From positions 1 to 50,289 of the forward strand of contig CALLBC010000201.1 in NCBI GenBank assembly GCA_938001965.1: a DNA stretch of 50,289 nucleotides. Reading direction: 5' to 3'. Positions within the stretch are counted from its first letter, which is position 1. Each line of letters starts with the position of its first letter. Below the pieces are notes generated by a model. That model did not search any database. It saw only the letters and a list, made by a program, of their open reading frames with translations, and was not told where the DNA came from. Positions 26,545 to 35,915 of the stretch are shown here, piece after piece. Origin of the DNA: an uncultured Bdellovibrionales bacterium (GTDB lineage: Bacteria > Bdellovibrionota > Bdellovibrionia > Bdellovibrionales > UBA1609). Made by a program: the position numbers and the translations under genes.

Positions 26545-28163
26545 ATGATTAATAAAACTTTTTCTTTACTATTAGTGAGTTTTTTACTCAGCACTACTGC
26601 TAACGCCAAAAGCTATAGCAGTGGGGACGTATGAATAGCCTTGAAAACATAAAATTTGCCTTTGAGCTTGGTTATGCCCCTTCTGAGTGGAAAAACACTC
26701 ATGCAGGCTGGGACCTTGATGCGGAGGTTTTAAAAGCCAAAACTCACGTAAGCAATAAAAACTACAAGTCTGTTTATGATTATCACAAAATTCTTGCTTC
26801 ATTTTTTAGAAGCACTATGGTTACCATGTAAGTGTTGGCCTTTTAACAACCCTTGCCTCAACACTGCCTTTTACAGTTAAAGCTGCAGAGAATGAGAATC
26901 ATTATTTTGTCTGAGTATACAACTGATGTTCCTTTAACTGATCGTTCATTTGCTTCTATATTACTTACTAAACGAAAAGCATCAAATGCCTTAACTGTAC
27001 CTAAGGGGCCCCTGGAAATTACATTTAGAAAAAAGGGAACAAAAGAATTAAAAACTATGCAACTAATTTGGGAACATACTCCTGAAAAAATACAGCATAG
27101 TCCTGAAGCCACAGTACCTTCACCGGCATTGTTAGCGACCATGCCAATTTCAAACAATAAACCTATTATTAGAAAAAATATGGTTTTACCTGTTTGGAAA
27201 ACACTTACTAAGGACAGTGAGGGCGGTGAAGAAGCTTCTCAATATAAAAATAATGAAAATGTTCACCAAATTGGCGGCAAGGTTAGCTTTATCCCTGAAC
27301 TTGGTAAAGTTATCTGGAAAGCTGAAGAGTCTAATCCTTTTAGTGCCTATATTTATAAAAATAAAAATGGAAAGTTAATTGGTTATGTCAGGGTTTCACA
27401 CTACAGCCACAGTGATGCCGAGTTCAAAGCATTTAAAGCTATTATTGAGCAGTTTAAAGATATTACTGACGGTTTAGTTATTGACCAGATTAACAATCCC
27501 GGTGGCAGTGTATTTTACTTATATGCCCTTGCCTCTGTTCTAACTGATAAGCCTTTAATTGCCCCTAAACATAGAATTAAAATAAAGCAAGAAACTGTCA
27601 GTGAATCCATTTCTTTATTAAAACAAATGGAAGCCGTTAAAGACAACGATAGTGCTCGTAAAGTTCTTGGCGAAACATGGGACGGCTACCCAGTGAATTA
27701 TCAAGTTGCTGAGTTCACAAAACAGTACTGTAACTTTATTATTCCTCAGTGGAACCAGGGCAAGTCTCTTTCTGACCCTGTATATTTGTATGCGGCAGAT
27801 AAAATTATGCCAGATGCAGGCACAAACTATACAAAGCCGATCTTGTTATTAACTAACAGCTTAGATTTTTCTGGTGGAGATTTCTTCCCAGCAATCTTGC
27901 AAGATAACAAGCGTGTAACAATTCTTGGAACTCGTACGGCCGGAGCCGGTGGTTATGTTGAAGAGTTTACTTTTCCAAATAGAATCGGAATTAGCAGCAT
28001 GAGCATGACTGGCTCAATAGCATTACGTGTTAACCAAAAGCCTATTGAGAACCTTGGTGTAACTCCAGATATTATCTACCCAATAACTGCCCATGATTTA
28101 GAAAATAACTACAAAAATTATGTTAAAAAAATTCAAACTGAAATCAACAACCTCATTAAGTAG
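26545..28163 (+). pseudogene. Decayed CPAF-like S41 serine protease
   Basis: The coding sequence is broken over three frames. A signal peptide ('MINKTFSLLLVSFLLSTTANA') from 26545 stops at 26632. 'MNSLENIKFAFELGYAPSEW' continues in another frame to ~26812. 'HYGYHVSVGLLTTLASTLPF' continues in a third to ~26911. The body runs from ~26910 to 28163. A single lost A at GACGTATGA would explain the first break. The body keeps S41 features: 'DGLVIDQINNPGGSVFYLY', a likely nucleophile in 'NSLDFSGGDFFPAI', and 'GTRTAGAGGYVEEF'. A stretch before 'VPLTDRSFASILL' also seems shortened. The intact ancestor would be a secreted CPAF-type protease. Confidence 0.75.
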
Positions 28164-28168
28164 CTTCT

Positions 28169-28198
28169 ATTTAGGCCAAGGGTATGCTTGGCCTAAAT
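28169..28198. terminator. Perfect 12-bp hairpin between convergent genes
   Basis: ATTTAGGCCAAG, 6-base loop, CTTGGCCTAAAT. Lies between the ends of the S41 pseudogene and the BamE-like lipoprotein gene. No long T-run follows on either side, so it may be a weak or Rho-assisted terminator or an mRNA-end stabiliser. Confidence 0.6.
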
Positions 28199-28210
28199 TA
28201 ATTCTTAAAA

Positions 28211-28546
28211 TTATCTACTCGAAGAATAAGATACACACCTTTGATCAGCATATTTATCTTTTTGTTTTTTAATATCTATAACTCTACTATTTTTTAGTTT
28301 AATAACTATAGTCTCACAAACAAATACGCCATTAACTTCAGCATCATAATAATAGTACTGGTGCTCTATACTTTCATCATCACTTTTCTTTTTATGATAA
28401 GGTTTGGTCCCACCAACTACTGATTTTAACTCGCCTTGAGTCATCCCCCTCTTTAAGTTTTTTTTCTGCTTATATGTTAGGTTGTTAAAATTTAGAGTTG
28501 AACAACCAAATAAAAACATAGTACTTATTAAAAATATGAACTTCAT
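28211..28546 (-). CDS. BamE/SmpA-like small lipoprotein
   Basis: 111 residues. Signal 'MKFIFLISTMFLFGC' with lipobox LFGC. The segment 'KRGMTQGELKSVVGGTKPY' matches the BamE/SmpA-OmlA opening (G-M-T-x-x-x-v-x-x-x-l-G), followed by 'EHQYYYYDAEVNGVFVCETI' and 'VIKLKNSRVIDI', the beta-strands of that fold. True BamE is part of the outer-membrane barrel assembly machine; many paralogues of unknown role share the fold. AAGGAG precedes the ATG. Located directly downstream of ftsK on the same strand. Confidence 0.7.
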   Translation of the reverse strand: MKFIFLISTMFLFGCSTLNFNNLTYKQKKNLKRGMTQGELKSVVGGTKPYHKKKSDDESIEHQYYYYDAEVNGVFVCETIVIKLKNSRVIDIKKQKDKYADQRCVSYSSSR

Positions 28547-28564
28547 GACAATACTCCTTTAAAA

Positions 28565-30904
28565 CTAATCATAACTATTAATTATTACTTTTCTTGGCTT
28601 ACTTCCTTGAGGTGGGCCAACAACACCCTCTGACTCAAAGCACTCCATCATTCTTGCAGCACGAGGATACCCTAATTTAAACTTACGCTGAAGAAGTGAG
28701 GCACTTACCGTTTTTTGACCTGAGACCCATGCTAAAATCTCATCATAGCGCTCATCATAGTCATTGTCTGAACCGGCATTTCCAAGGTCAAACCCACCGC
28801 CAGAACCATCAAGGGCTTTCATTGCCAATTGATCATACTCTGGCTCTCCTTGAGAACGCCAATAATTTGTTACCTCATTAATTTCATCATCTGATAGCCA
28901 AGGACCATGATGTCTCGCAGGCTTTGATAATCCTGGAGCTAAAAATAACATATCACCTCGTGATAATAGCCTCTCGGCACCACTCTCATCTAAAATAATT
29001 CTTGAATCCATTTTACTTGCAACCTTAAAGCTTATTCTTCCAGGGATATTTGTTTTAATTAAACCTGTTACAACATCTTTTCTCGGTGACTGCATAGCTA
29101 ATACTAAATGGATCCCACAGGCACGAGCCATTTGCGCAAGCCTAACAACTGCTTGTTCAACATTTGATTTGTCCACTGCCATTAAATCTCCAAACTCCTC
29201 AACTACAATTACTATGTAAGGCTGTGGCTCATAATAGTAAGAGTCGAATGGCTCCCTCTCATTGAGCTCTTCATGGTACTCCTCATGTTCTGCGATTTGC
29301 TTGTCTGTTAAATGCTCAACCTTTTCATTAAAGGACTCTAATCCGCGCGCTCCAAACTTTGACATGGATCTATACCTTTTTTCCATTTCCTTTATCGCCC
29401 ACCTTAAGGCACTAATTGCTTTTTTAGCCTCTCTTATTGGTGGCATTAATAAGTGTGGGATTTCATTAAAAGTAGCCAAATCAACCTGCTTTGGATCTAC
29501 CAAAATAAGCTTTAATGTTTTCGGCGAATGCCTAAAAATCAACCCTGTTAAAAATGAAACTGTAAATACAGATTTACCAGAGCCTGTCGACCCCGCCACA
29601 AGTAAATGGGGCATTCTTCTTAAATCCACAATTTTATCTTTGCCGTCTGCTTGTTTTCCCATAGCGACTGGTAGCTTTATTTCTTCGTCCCAAAAATCAT
29701 CGGCAGCCAAAATATCTTTAAGGTATACTGTTTCCCTAACTGAATTACTTGTCTCAATACCGACAACATCTCTTCCTGGTATAGGTGCAATAATTCTTAC
29801 AGATTCTGAACTCAGTGCTAAAGATAGGTCATCAGCAAGCTCAGTAATTTTACTAATCTTTACATTAACATTTGGTTTAAACTCAAACATGGTCACAGCT
29901 GGGCCGGTCTTAGCCCCTTCAATTTTCCCTTTAACATTAAACTGCTCCATTTTATTAATTAGAAGCTCTGACTTCCTTCTAATTTCTTTCTGATCTGTTT
30001 TTTGCCTTACACTAGGAGGGTCATTAATTAAATTGAGTTGTGGTAACTCCCAGTTGGCAATTTTTCTATTTATTTTTTTATTTAAAAACACCCTTCTCTT
30101 TTGGGGCTTCTCTTTTTTAGGGCTTGGCACTTTATCTGGTCTTTTTTTAATTAAATTTATTAGTGACTCTCTAACTTCAGTGGGCTCTGGATCAATATTG
30201 TTTTCAATACGAAAAAATCGCCCTTCCCCAGCCGTTGCTGCTTGCCTGCTTACAATGAAAAAATCAAAAACTTTTACCGGTGCATTTATAATCTTTAACA
30301 AAGGTTTTTTTATGGAAAGACTGTGATAAAAGTGAAGCACCCACTCTAACGAGTGAATCGCCCTTAACACTAAGTTTTTTGGCATTACTAAGATTTCTTT
30401 TATGTTTTTCTCAGTAATAAATAGTATTAGACATAGCAGTATCGCCCATAAAAGAATTGAAACTCCTGCCACATTCAAGGCCGATAATAACGATTTTGTA
30501 ATCGCTATACCAGCAACTCCTCCCACCAATATCTCATTATTGAAAAAGCGCTTTTCTGGCCAGTAGAGTGCCATTAAGCTGGCTACAACCAATAACAAGA
30601 GGACTGACCAAACTATTTTCAGAATATTTGAGGACACCTCATCTTTAACAAAACTGTTATATCCTGACTTAATGGAAGCTCCCACAAAGGCCCAAGAACT
30701 TACTCCTAGCAATTGGTAAAACAAATCTGCAATAACAGCCCCTAAAAACCCACAATAATTGGCAATATGAGCTGATTTTACTAGGGAATTTACTGAAGGA
30801 TCCCCCGGCTTATAGCTTAACAATGCTAACCCGGTAAATATTCCAATAGACATCCATGCTATGCCAATGATATCACTTTTAAACTTCTTTAGAAAATTCT
30901 CCAT
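28565..30904 (-). CDS. ftsK: FtsK/SpoIIIE family DNA translocase
   Basis: 779 residues. The N-terminal ~190 residues hold about four membrane helices ('IIGIAWMSIGIFTGLALLSY' is the first), then a short basic linker, the alpha/beta motor and a gamma winged-helix domain ('VSASLLQRKFKLGYPRAARMM') that reads KOPS-type polar sequences. Walker A is 'VAGSTGSGKS' near residue 435. The Walker B strand reads 'IVIVVEEFGDLMAV', with Glu where Asp is usual, and the usual QRPS box reads 'AMQSPRKDVVTG'. Both deviations are unusual. It pumps chromosome termini through the closing septum and activates XerCD. Confidence 0.93.
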   Translation of the reverse strand: MENFLKKFKSDIIGIAWMSIGIFTGLALLSYKPGDPSVNSLVKSAHIANYCGFLGAVIADLFYQLLGVSSWAFVGASIKSGYNSFVKDEVSSNILKIVWSVLLLLVVASLMALYWPEKRFFNNEILVGGVAGIAITKSLLSALNVAGVSILLWAILLCLILFITEKNIKEILVMPKNLVLRAIHSLEWVLHFYHSLSIKKPLLKIINAPVKVFDFFIVSRQAATAGEGRFFRIENNIDPEPTEVRESLINLIKKRPDKVPSPKKEKPQKRRVFLNKKINRKIANWELPQLNLINDPPSVRQKTDQKEIRRKSELLINKMEQFNVKGKIEGAKTGPAVTMFEFKPNVNVKISKITELADDLSLALSSESVRIIAPIPGRDVVGIETSNSVRETVYLKDILAADDFWDEEIKLPVAMGKQADGKDKIVDLRRMPHLLVAGSTGSGKSVFTVSFLTGLIFRHSPKTLKLILVDPKQVDLATFNEIPHLLMPPIREAKKAISALRWAIKEMEKRYRSMSKFGARGLESFNEKVEHLTDKQIAEHEEYHEELNEREPFDSYYYEPQPYIVIVVEEFGDLMAVDKSNVEQAVVRLAQMARACGIHLVLAMQSPRKDVVTGLIKTNIPGRISFKVASKMDSRIILDESGAERLLSRGDMLFLAPGLSKPARHHGPWLSDDEINEVTNYWRSQGEPEYDQLAMKALDGSGGGFDLGNAGSDNDYDERYDEILAWVSGQKTVSASLLQRKFKLGYPRAARMMECFESEGVVGPPQGSKPRKVIINSYD

Positions 30905-30959
30905 ACGTATAGTTTAATTAACTCTGCCTAAAAGCGATATTGAGGAAAGTCTAGTTTTC

Positions 30960-31613
30960 ATGGAAACAATTAAAATTAATGAGATTTTTTATAGTATTCA
31001 GGGTGAATCCACATATGCGGGCTACCCAACTGTATTTATTCGTACGTCTGGATGCCATTTAAGGTGCACGTACTGTGACACCAAATATGCTTATAATGAT
31101 GGTGAACTTCTTTCTGTTGAAGAAATTATAAAAAAAGTTCAAAGCTATAACCCTGCATATGTTTGCGTTACTGGTGGCGAGCCTCTACTGCAAAAAAATA
31201 TTTATTTATTGCTAAACAAACTTTGTGATTTAAACCTTAATGTTTCTCTCGAAACTAGCGGCGACATTGACTGTAAAAATGTGGACCCTAGAGTTAAAAA
31301 AATCATTGATGTTAAAACTCCTGACAGTGGGGAACCCGACAAGTTTTCGGTAAACAACTTACCAAATAATTTAAGGCATCCTGTCAAGACTGAATATAAA
31401 TTTGTGATCTGTTCCAAAGATGATTTTGCCTGGGCTGAAGAGTTTTGCGTAAAACATGATTTATTTCGTTCTAGCACTGTTTTATACAGTCCATCATTTG
31501 AAAAAATAAATGAAAAATGGCTTGCAGAAAAAATAATTTCAAAAAACTCAAAAGCAAGGTTGCAATTACAACTACATAAGTATATTTGGAATCCTCATGT
31601 TACGGGTGTTTAA
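30960..31613 (+). CDS. queE: 7-carboxy-7-deazaguanine synthase
   Basis: Radical SAM enzyme that makes the 7-deazaguanine core of queuosine (tRNA wobble modification) from carboxytetrahydropterin. 217 residues. N-terminal 'INEIFYSIQGESTYAGYPTVFIR' and the cluster motif 'CHLRCTYCDT' (C-x3-C-x2-C), then the SAM-binding 'VCVTGGEPLLQ'. The C-terminal 'LQLQLHKYIWNP' is also typical. Divergent from ftsK with only 55 bp between; other queuosine genes are not in the window. Confidence 0.94.
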   Translation: METIKINEIFYSIQGESTYAGYPTVFIRTSGCHLRCTYCDTKYAYNDGELLSVEEIIKKVQSYNPAYVCVTGGEPLLQKNIYLLLNKLCDLNLNVSLETSGDIDCKNVDPRVKKIIDVKTPDSGEPDKFSVNNLPNNLRHPVKTEYKFVICSKDDFAWAEEFCVKHDLFRSSTVLYSPSFEKINEKWLAEKIISKNSKARLQLQLHKYIWNPHVTGV

Positions 31614-31651
31614 ATAAAAACATCTTTAAATAATTCTTACGGGGGAAAAAC

Positions 31652-31948
31652 TTGGAACTAAACTACAATCAATCAGATAACCTATTTGTTGCAAACCTAA
31701 ATGCTGTAAGCCTAGAGAAATTAGTAAAAAGTAAATTAGAAATTTTATTTAAACAAAGAGAAGAAGCCGAAGTTCAAATTAACGGTTTATACTCTATTGT
31801 TATGGAACAAGTTGAAAAACCATTAATCGAGCTATCGCTTAGATCATTTAAAGGCAATCAAGTTAAAACTGCCCAAATGCTTGGTATCAATCGTAACACT
31901 CTTAAGAAAAAGATTGATAACTACCAAATTAAAGCTAAAAATAAATAA
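31652..31948 (+). CDS. Fis-family DNA-binding protein
   Basis: 98 residues, the size of E. coli Fis. The C-terminal helix-turn-helix 'GNQVKTAQMLGINRNTLKKK' is the Fis-type HTH, preceded by a helix that should dimerise ('YSIVMEQVEKPLIELSLRSF'). Start codon is TTG, supported by GGGGGAAAA just upstream; no better ATG exists. Fis proteins bend DNA and regulate transcription or recombination. A Fis-like factor beside dnaB may be nucleoid-associated, but NtrC-type HTH proteins are also similar. Confidence 0.82.
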   Translation: MELNYNQSDNLFVANLNAVSLEKLVKSKLEILFKQREEAEVQINGLYSIVMEQVEKPLIELSLRSFKGNQVKTAQMLGINRNTLKKKIDNYQIKAKNK

Positions 31949-32056
31949 CACATATTTTAAAACAACAAGATCTATACATCAGCGGGCTCTTTTCTAATTT
32001 GCACCTATGCCAGGACTCGCATTTTTTAAAATTGTAACTCTAAAAATAGGATGTTC

Positions 32057-33502
32057 ATGGACTTACGAAAAGTTCCTCCTCAAAATATTGAGGCTGAAAG
32101 ATCTGTGCTTGGCGGGCTTTTGCTTGACCAGGAAGCATGGGATGAAATTGCAGATATTATATCTGAGGAAGACTTTTATAAGCCTGCTCACCGAAAAATC
32201 TTTGCGTCTGTTAAAGATTTAAACCAAAAAAATGAGCCCACTGACCTGGTAACGGTTTCAAACCATTTAATGTCTAGCAATGAGCTTGATGCTATTGGGG
32301 GCCCAGCCTATCTCGCTGAAGTAATGGACCATACACCTTCTTCAGCTAATATTAGTAATTACGCTAAGATTGTTCGTGATAAGTTTTTATTGCGTCGCCT
32401 AATTAAATTAAATCAAAACCTCTCTGAAAAAGCATTTTCTCAAGATTTTGAAGATGTGAATTCATTTATGGATGAATGTGAAGCAGAGATTTTTGCCTTA
32501 ACAGAGCAAAAAGCTATGACTGGCCTGGTTTCTTCCAGCGACCTTATTAAAGTCAGTATTGAAAAACTCGAGCAGCTCCATGCCCAAAAAGGCCAACTCA
32601 CAGGAGTTCCAAGCGGCTTTACTGTTATGGATAGTATGACTGCAGGGTTTCAGCCTGGCGAACTTACTATCATCGCTGCACGTCCTTCTATGGGTAAAAC
32701 GGCATTTAGTTTAAACTGTGCCTTGCATGCCGCTTTGAGAGAAAAAAAGAGTGTTGCATATTTCTCAGTTGAGATGGGTAAAGAGTCCGTAATGATGAGA
32801 ATGCTTGCTATCGAAGCCAAAATTAAACTCTCAGATATGAGGGTTGGTTCATTAGATAACAAAGCTTGGTCACGCCTAATCACTACAGCTGCAACTCTCA
32901 GTGAAGCAAAATTGTTTATTGATGATACTTCTGGAATTAGCCCTTTTGAAATTCGAGCTAAAGCACGACGACTAAAAGCTAAGCATGGCTTAGATATGAT
33001 AATGATTGATTATATGCAGCTTATGAGCTTAAAACAGCGCGTTGAAAGTAGGGAGCGAGAAGTTTCAGAAATTTCAAAAACCTTAAAAGCTGTTGCCAAG
33101 GAATTAGCTGTGCCAGTTCTTTCTTTAGCTCAGCTTAACCGTGGTGTTGAGGGACGTGCTGACCGCAGACCAATGCTTTCAGATCTTCGTGAATCTGGTT
33201 CAATCGAGCAGGATGCTGATATTATTATGATGCTTTATCGAGAAGATTATTATGACCGCGATAACCCTGACATTAAAGGACAAGCTGAAGTTATTATCGG
33301 AAAGCAAAGAAACGGACCAACTGGTGTTGTTAAGCTGCGCTGGATTCCTGAATATGGTATTTTTGCAAACCAAATTGAGCAGTCAAATGGTCCAAAACCA
33401 CCTTCTCCTAATGGGCCTCCACAACAATTCAACAACAAAGGTCCACAAAACTTTGCTCCAAATGTAAAGCCTATTAGCAAAAATTTTGCACCAGGATCTT
33501 AA
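32057..33502 (+). CDS. dnaB: Replicative DNA helicase DnaB
   Basis: Hexameric 5'-3' helicase of the replication fork. 481 residues from the ATG at 32057, which has AGGA five bases upstream; the track start is two codons earlier. N-terminal DnaB domain ('VPPQNIEAERSVLGGLLLDQ'), then the RecA-like motor: Walker A 'AARPSMGKTAF' near 210, 'FSVEMGKESVMMRML', Walker B 'LDMIMIDYMQLM', and 'LSDLRESGSIEQDADIIMML'. It ends in a ~45-residue Pro/Asn-rich disordered tail. No intein is present. Confidence 0.97.
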   Translation: MDLRKVPPQNIEAERSVLGGLLLDQEAWDEIADIISEEDFYKPAHRKIFASVKDLNQKNEPTDLVTVSNHLMSSNELDAIGGPAYLAEVMDHTPSSANISNYAKIVRDKFLLRRLIKLNQNLSEKAFSQDFEDVNSFMDECEAEIFALTEQKAMTGLVSSSDLIKVSIEKLEQLHAQKGQLTGVPSGFTVMDSMTAGFQPGELTIIAARPSMGKTAFSLNCALHAALREKKSVAYFSVEMGKESVMMRMLAIEAKIKLSDMRVGSLDNKAWSRLITTAATLSEAKLFIDDTSGISPFEIRAKARRLKAKHGLDMIMIDYMQLMSLKQRVESREREVSEISKTLKAVAKELAVPVLSLAQLNRGVEGRADRRPMLSDLRESGSIEQDADIIMMLYREDYYDRDNPDIKGQAEVIIGKQRNGPTGVVKLRWIPEYGIFANQIEQSNGPKPPSPNGPPQQFNNKGPQNFAPNVKPISKNFAPGS

Positions 33503-33767
33503 TATTATTATTTAATCACTTATTTTTATGCTTAATAGCAATTTAAAATCTTCAAGACATAGTCTTGGATTAACTCAATATATTAAGTCACTTAAGTCAC
33601 CCTTGGCAGGCGAGCAGTACTCACTATTTTTAATAACTTTAGTCGAGATATATTTTATTTATTGAATCAAAAGAAAAGCTATTGTTTGATTTACTTTATA
33701 GAGCATAACGCTAATCGCAAAACACAAACGTTTTGTTACAATAAGTAAACTTCCACGAGGGAATGTA

Positions 33768-33962
33768 ATGAGCGGTCAAGATTTATTTGAAGTATTAGTT
33801 GATTCTACTGGATTAAACGGTTCTGGTATCCGCAATGAAGTGCTCTCATTACTTAAAAGCAACAACCTCGGCATTGAGGATTTAAATTTAAACGTACTTA
33901 GAGAATTAATGGCAGATTACCTACTTGATAATCTACCAAATATTAATAGTAAGCTATTCTAA
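33768..33962 (+). CDS. Small acidic protein of unknown function
   Basis: 64 residues, not recognised. Mostly helical and acidic ('LFEVLVDSTGLNGSGIRNEV', then 'DLNLNVLRELMADYLLDNLP'), with no signal peptide or membrane helix. A good AGGG six bases before the ATG and a 265-bp upstream region make it a credible independent gene. It overlaps the convergent rplI gene by four bases. Confidence 0.6.
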   Translation: MSGQDLFEVLVDSTGLNGSGIRNEVLSLLKSNNLGIEDLNLNVLRELMADYLLDNLPNINSKLF

Positions 33963-34402
33963 ATCTTCTCTACAACAACAGCGATTTCACCTTTTAAGCT
34001 ATCACCTAGTTTTATTTCAGCCTTATATTGACCCAACATTTTAATTGGCTCTTCAAGTACTATATCTTTTTTGTCTACTTCAAAACCAATTTTAGATAGC
34101 TCTTTAGAAATCTCAAGAGGAGTGATCGAGCCAAATAACTTGTCTTCTTCACTAGCTTGCATCTTAAAACTTACAGTTTTTCCTGAAATTTCACTTACTA
34201 ACTTTTCACGGTCTGCATGAGCCTTTTTCATTTTAACTTCAGATAGTTTTTGTAAGTGGGTCCACTCTTTTACTTTTCCTTCAGTAGCTAATAGCGCTAA
34301 CTTTCTTGGAAATAAAAAGTTTCTTGCATAACCAGGAGAAACATTTACTAGATCTCCAACTTTACCTAGATCCTTTACATCTTTTTGTAACATTACCTTC
34401 AT
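33959..34402 (-). CDS. rplI: 50S ribosomal protein L9
   Basis: 147 residues, normal length. The N-terminal signature 'KVMLQKDVKDLGKVGDLVNVSPGYARNF' is diagnostic, followed by the long connecting helix and the C-terminal domain ('KLFGSITPLEISKEL'). Binds 23S rRNA near the L1 stalk. Last gene of an rpsF / membrane protein / rplI cluster. Its start overlaps the stop of the membrane protein. Confidence 0.97.
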   Translation of the reverse strand: MKVMLQKDVKDLGKVGDLVNVSPGYARNFLFPRKLALLATEGKVKEWTHLQKLSEVKMKKAHADREKLVSEISGKTVSFKMQASEEDKLFGSITPLEISKELSKIGFEVDKKDIVLEEPIKMLGQYKAEIKLGDSLKGEIAVVVEKI

Positions 34403-35310
34403 AATCCGCTCCTCTCCTTTACTTGAGTTGCTTTTCTTAAAAAACGACCTCTAAAATTAAACCAATAGTCCAATACGCCAATTATAACTGTAACAAAGGG
34501 CAATTGAACAACCATACATAAAACCATAATTACTTTTGTGAACATTCCAACTTTAAATACTTCAAAAAAGTTAAATAAAATTGCAAAACCCTGAAAAAAG
34601 TAAGCAATAACACAAACATTTAACACATTAAGAGCTATTAGCTTTAGCAGTGGCAACTTAAAGTCTATAAATGCCAAAGCCAAGCTAGCAATAAACACCC
34701 AAACTAAGTAGTCAGGCACTTTAAAATAACTTAGGCGCCCCGTAAGAGAAGACTTTTGTTTATAAAATAGTTTTAAAACAGACTTCTCAAAAATTACTGA
34801 TACAAATAAAGCTAAGGCAAATACAGCGCAAACAATAGATGGAACCTGATAAGATATTAAACTAATATCCTTTTGAGCTACCAAAGCACTTTCATCAAAT
34901 AGGCCTTTGTTTGTTAGCTCTATCATTCCCCACGTTAAAGCATCTTGTATTATTTTCCAATCCAACTGACCAAGCTGAATAAAAACCATAGATATAACTA
35001 GATATACAAAAGACACAATCCCAACAGCTGTTAAACCACTTTTAAACAAGCTCATTGTTGATTTAAACTCTGTTTGAAAAATTCCAACCAATAAAGCTAA
35101 TGTTAAATAAATCATACAAAGAGCTGGACTAACAAAATAAAGCGCAGCTCCAGCTATTAAAGCTGGAATGTACTTATAGTTCTCTGGCAGCTTTATTTGG
35201 TATGCATTAATAAATATACCAGAAAATAACAAGCCAAAGGGAATTGTTAGTAATGACACCAACCAAGCAAATATATGCCTTGAAGGTGATGTCTTAGCCT
35301 CTGTGTTCAT
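34399..35310 (-). CDS. DUF2232 (YybS)-like integral membrane protein
   Basis: 303 residues with about eight hydrophobic helices ('FAWLVSLLTIPFGLLFSGIF', 'LALLVGIFQ', 'IVCAVFALALFVSVIF' and others). Sequence features alone are weak, but a membrane protein of this size between rpsF/rpsR and rplI is typical of the DUF2232 family in delta-proteobacteria and Gram-positives (YybS). Role unknown; an energy-coupled transporter component has been suggested from fold similarity. Four-base overlap with rplI and a 3-bp gap after rpsF. Confidence 0.72.
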   Translation of the reverse strand: MNTEAKTSPSRHIFAWLVSLLTIPFGLLFSGIFINAYQIKLPENYKYIPALIAGAALYFVSPALCMIYLTLALLVGIFQTEFKSTMSLFKSGLTAVGIVSFVYLVISMVFIQLGQLDWKIIQDALTWGMIELTNKGLFDESALVAQKDISLISYQVPSIVCAVFALALFVSVIFEKSVLKLFYKQKSSLTGRLSYFKVPDYLVWVFIASLALAFIDFKLPLLKLIALNVLNVCVIAYFFQGFAILFNFFEVFKVGMFTKVIMVLCMVVQLPFVTVIIGVLDYWFNFRGRFLRKATQVKERSGL

Positions 35311-35313
35311 TTT

Positions 35314-35781
35314 TTAATCCCTAGATTCTCTTGGTTCCCTAGAATCTCTAGACGGTCTTGACGAGCGAGAAGCATTCTTTTTTGCAATCTTAGCTTCTTT
35401 TTCTTTTTCTCTTTCAATTGAGCTATTGATAATTTCTCTGTAATTCTCGATATGTTTCGCTAGTGTTGTGCGGTCATCTAGTTTTTTATGAAAAAACCTT
35501 AGAACTTTTTCGTTAATTCTCATTGTTCTCTCAAGTTCAGCAATTGCCTCAGCTTTAGCCTCAAATGTAGAGTGAAAATAGATACCCATACGAGTTTTAT
35601 CAATTTGGTTGGCTAATCGTCTTTTGCCCCAAGTGTCTACATGGTTATACTCACCCTCGTAACTACTTAAAATTTCTTTGTTTTTTTGGAAAAACTTCTT
35701 TTGATCTTCTTCAGTCATTTCTGGGTGAAGAATAATAATTGATTCATACTTACGTTTTGGTCTTGGTACATTCAGTTCCAC
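35314..35781 (-). CDS. rpsF: 30S ribosomal protein S6
   Basis: The S6 core is clear: 'RKYESIIILHPEMTEEDQKKF', 'VDTWGKRRLANQIDKTRMGIY', 'ERTMRINEKVLRFFHKKLD'. The track begins at a TTG (35808). I prefer the GTG at 35781, which has AAGGA seven bases upstream, giving 155 residues. The extra length over E. coli S6 is a C-terminal charged tail ending in Ser/Arg repeats ('SRSSRPSRDSREPRESRD'). rpsR, which normally follows, is absent here. Confidence 0.95.
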   Translation of the reverse strand: MELNVPRPKRKYESIIILHPEMTEEDQKKFFQKNKEILSSYEGEYNHVDTWGKRRLANQIDKTRMGIYFHSTFEAKAEAIAELERTMRINEKVLRFFHKKLDDRTTLAKHIENYREIINSSIEREKEKEAKIAKKNASRSSRPSRDSREPRESRD

Positions 35782-35915
35782 GTTATCTTCCTTATGGTAA
35801 TTGCCCAAATATAATTATTTGAGCAAGGATAAGGCACATTGTTAACATGACACGCCCCTGAGAACAACTTATTTTTGGCCTCCTAAATTTACTTTAATTT
35901 GCGTATAGTTACCTC

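Noticed and set aside
26584-26802. 72-residue minus-strand ORF over the S41 pseudogene
   Set aside because: Antisense shadow with no start signal or family.
33529-33666. 45-residue ORF with 'QYSLF' downstream of dnaB
   Set aside because: No Shine-Dalgarno sequence, repeats within it and no family; the motif is not the clamp consensus.
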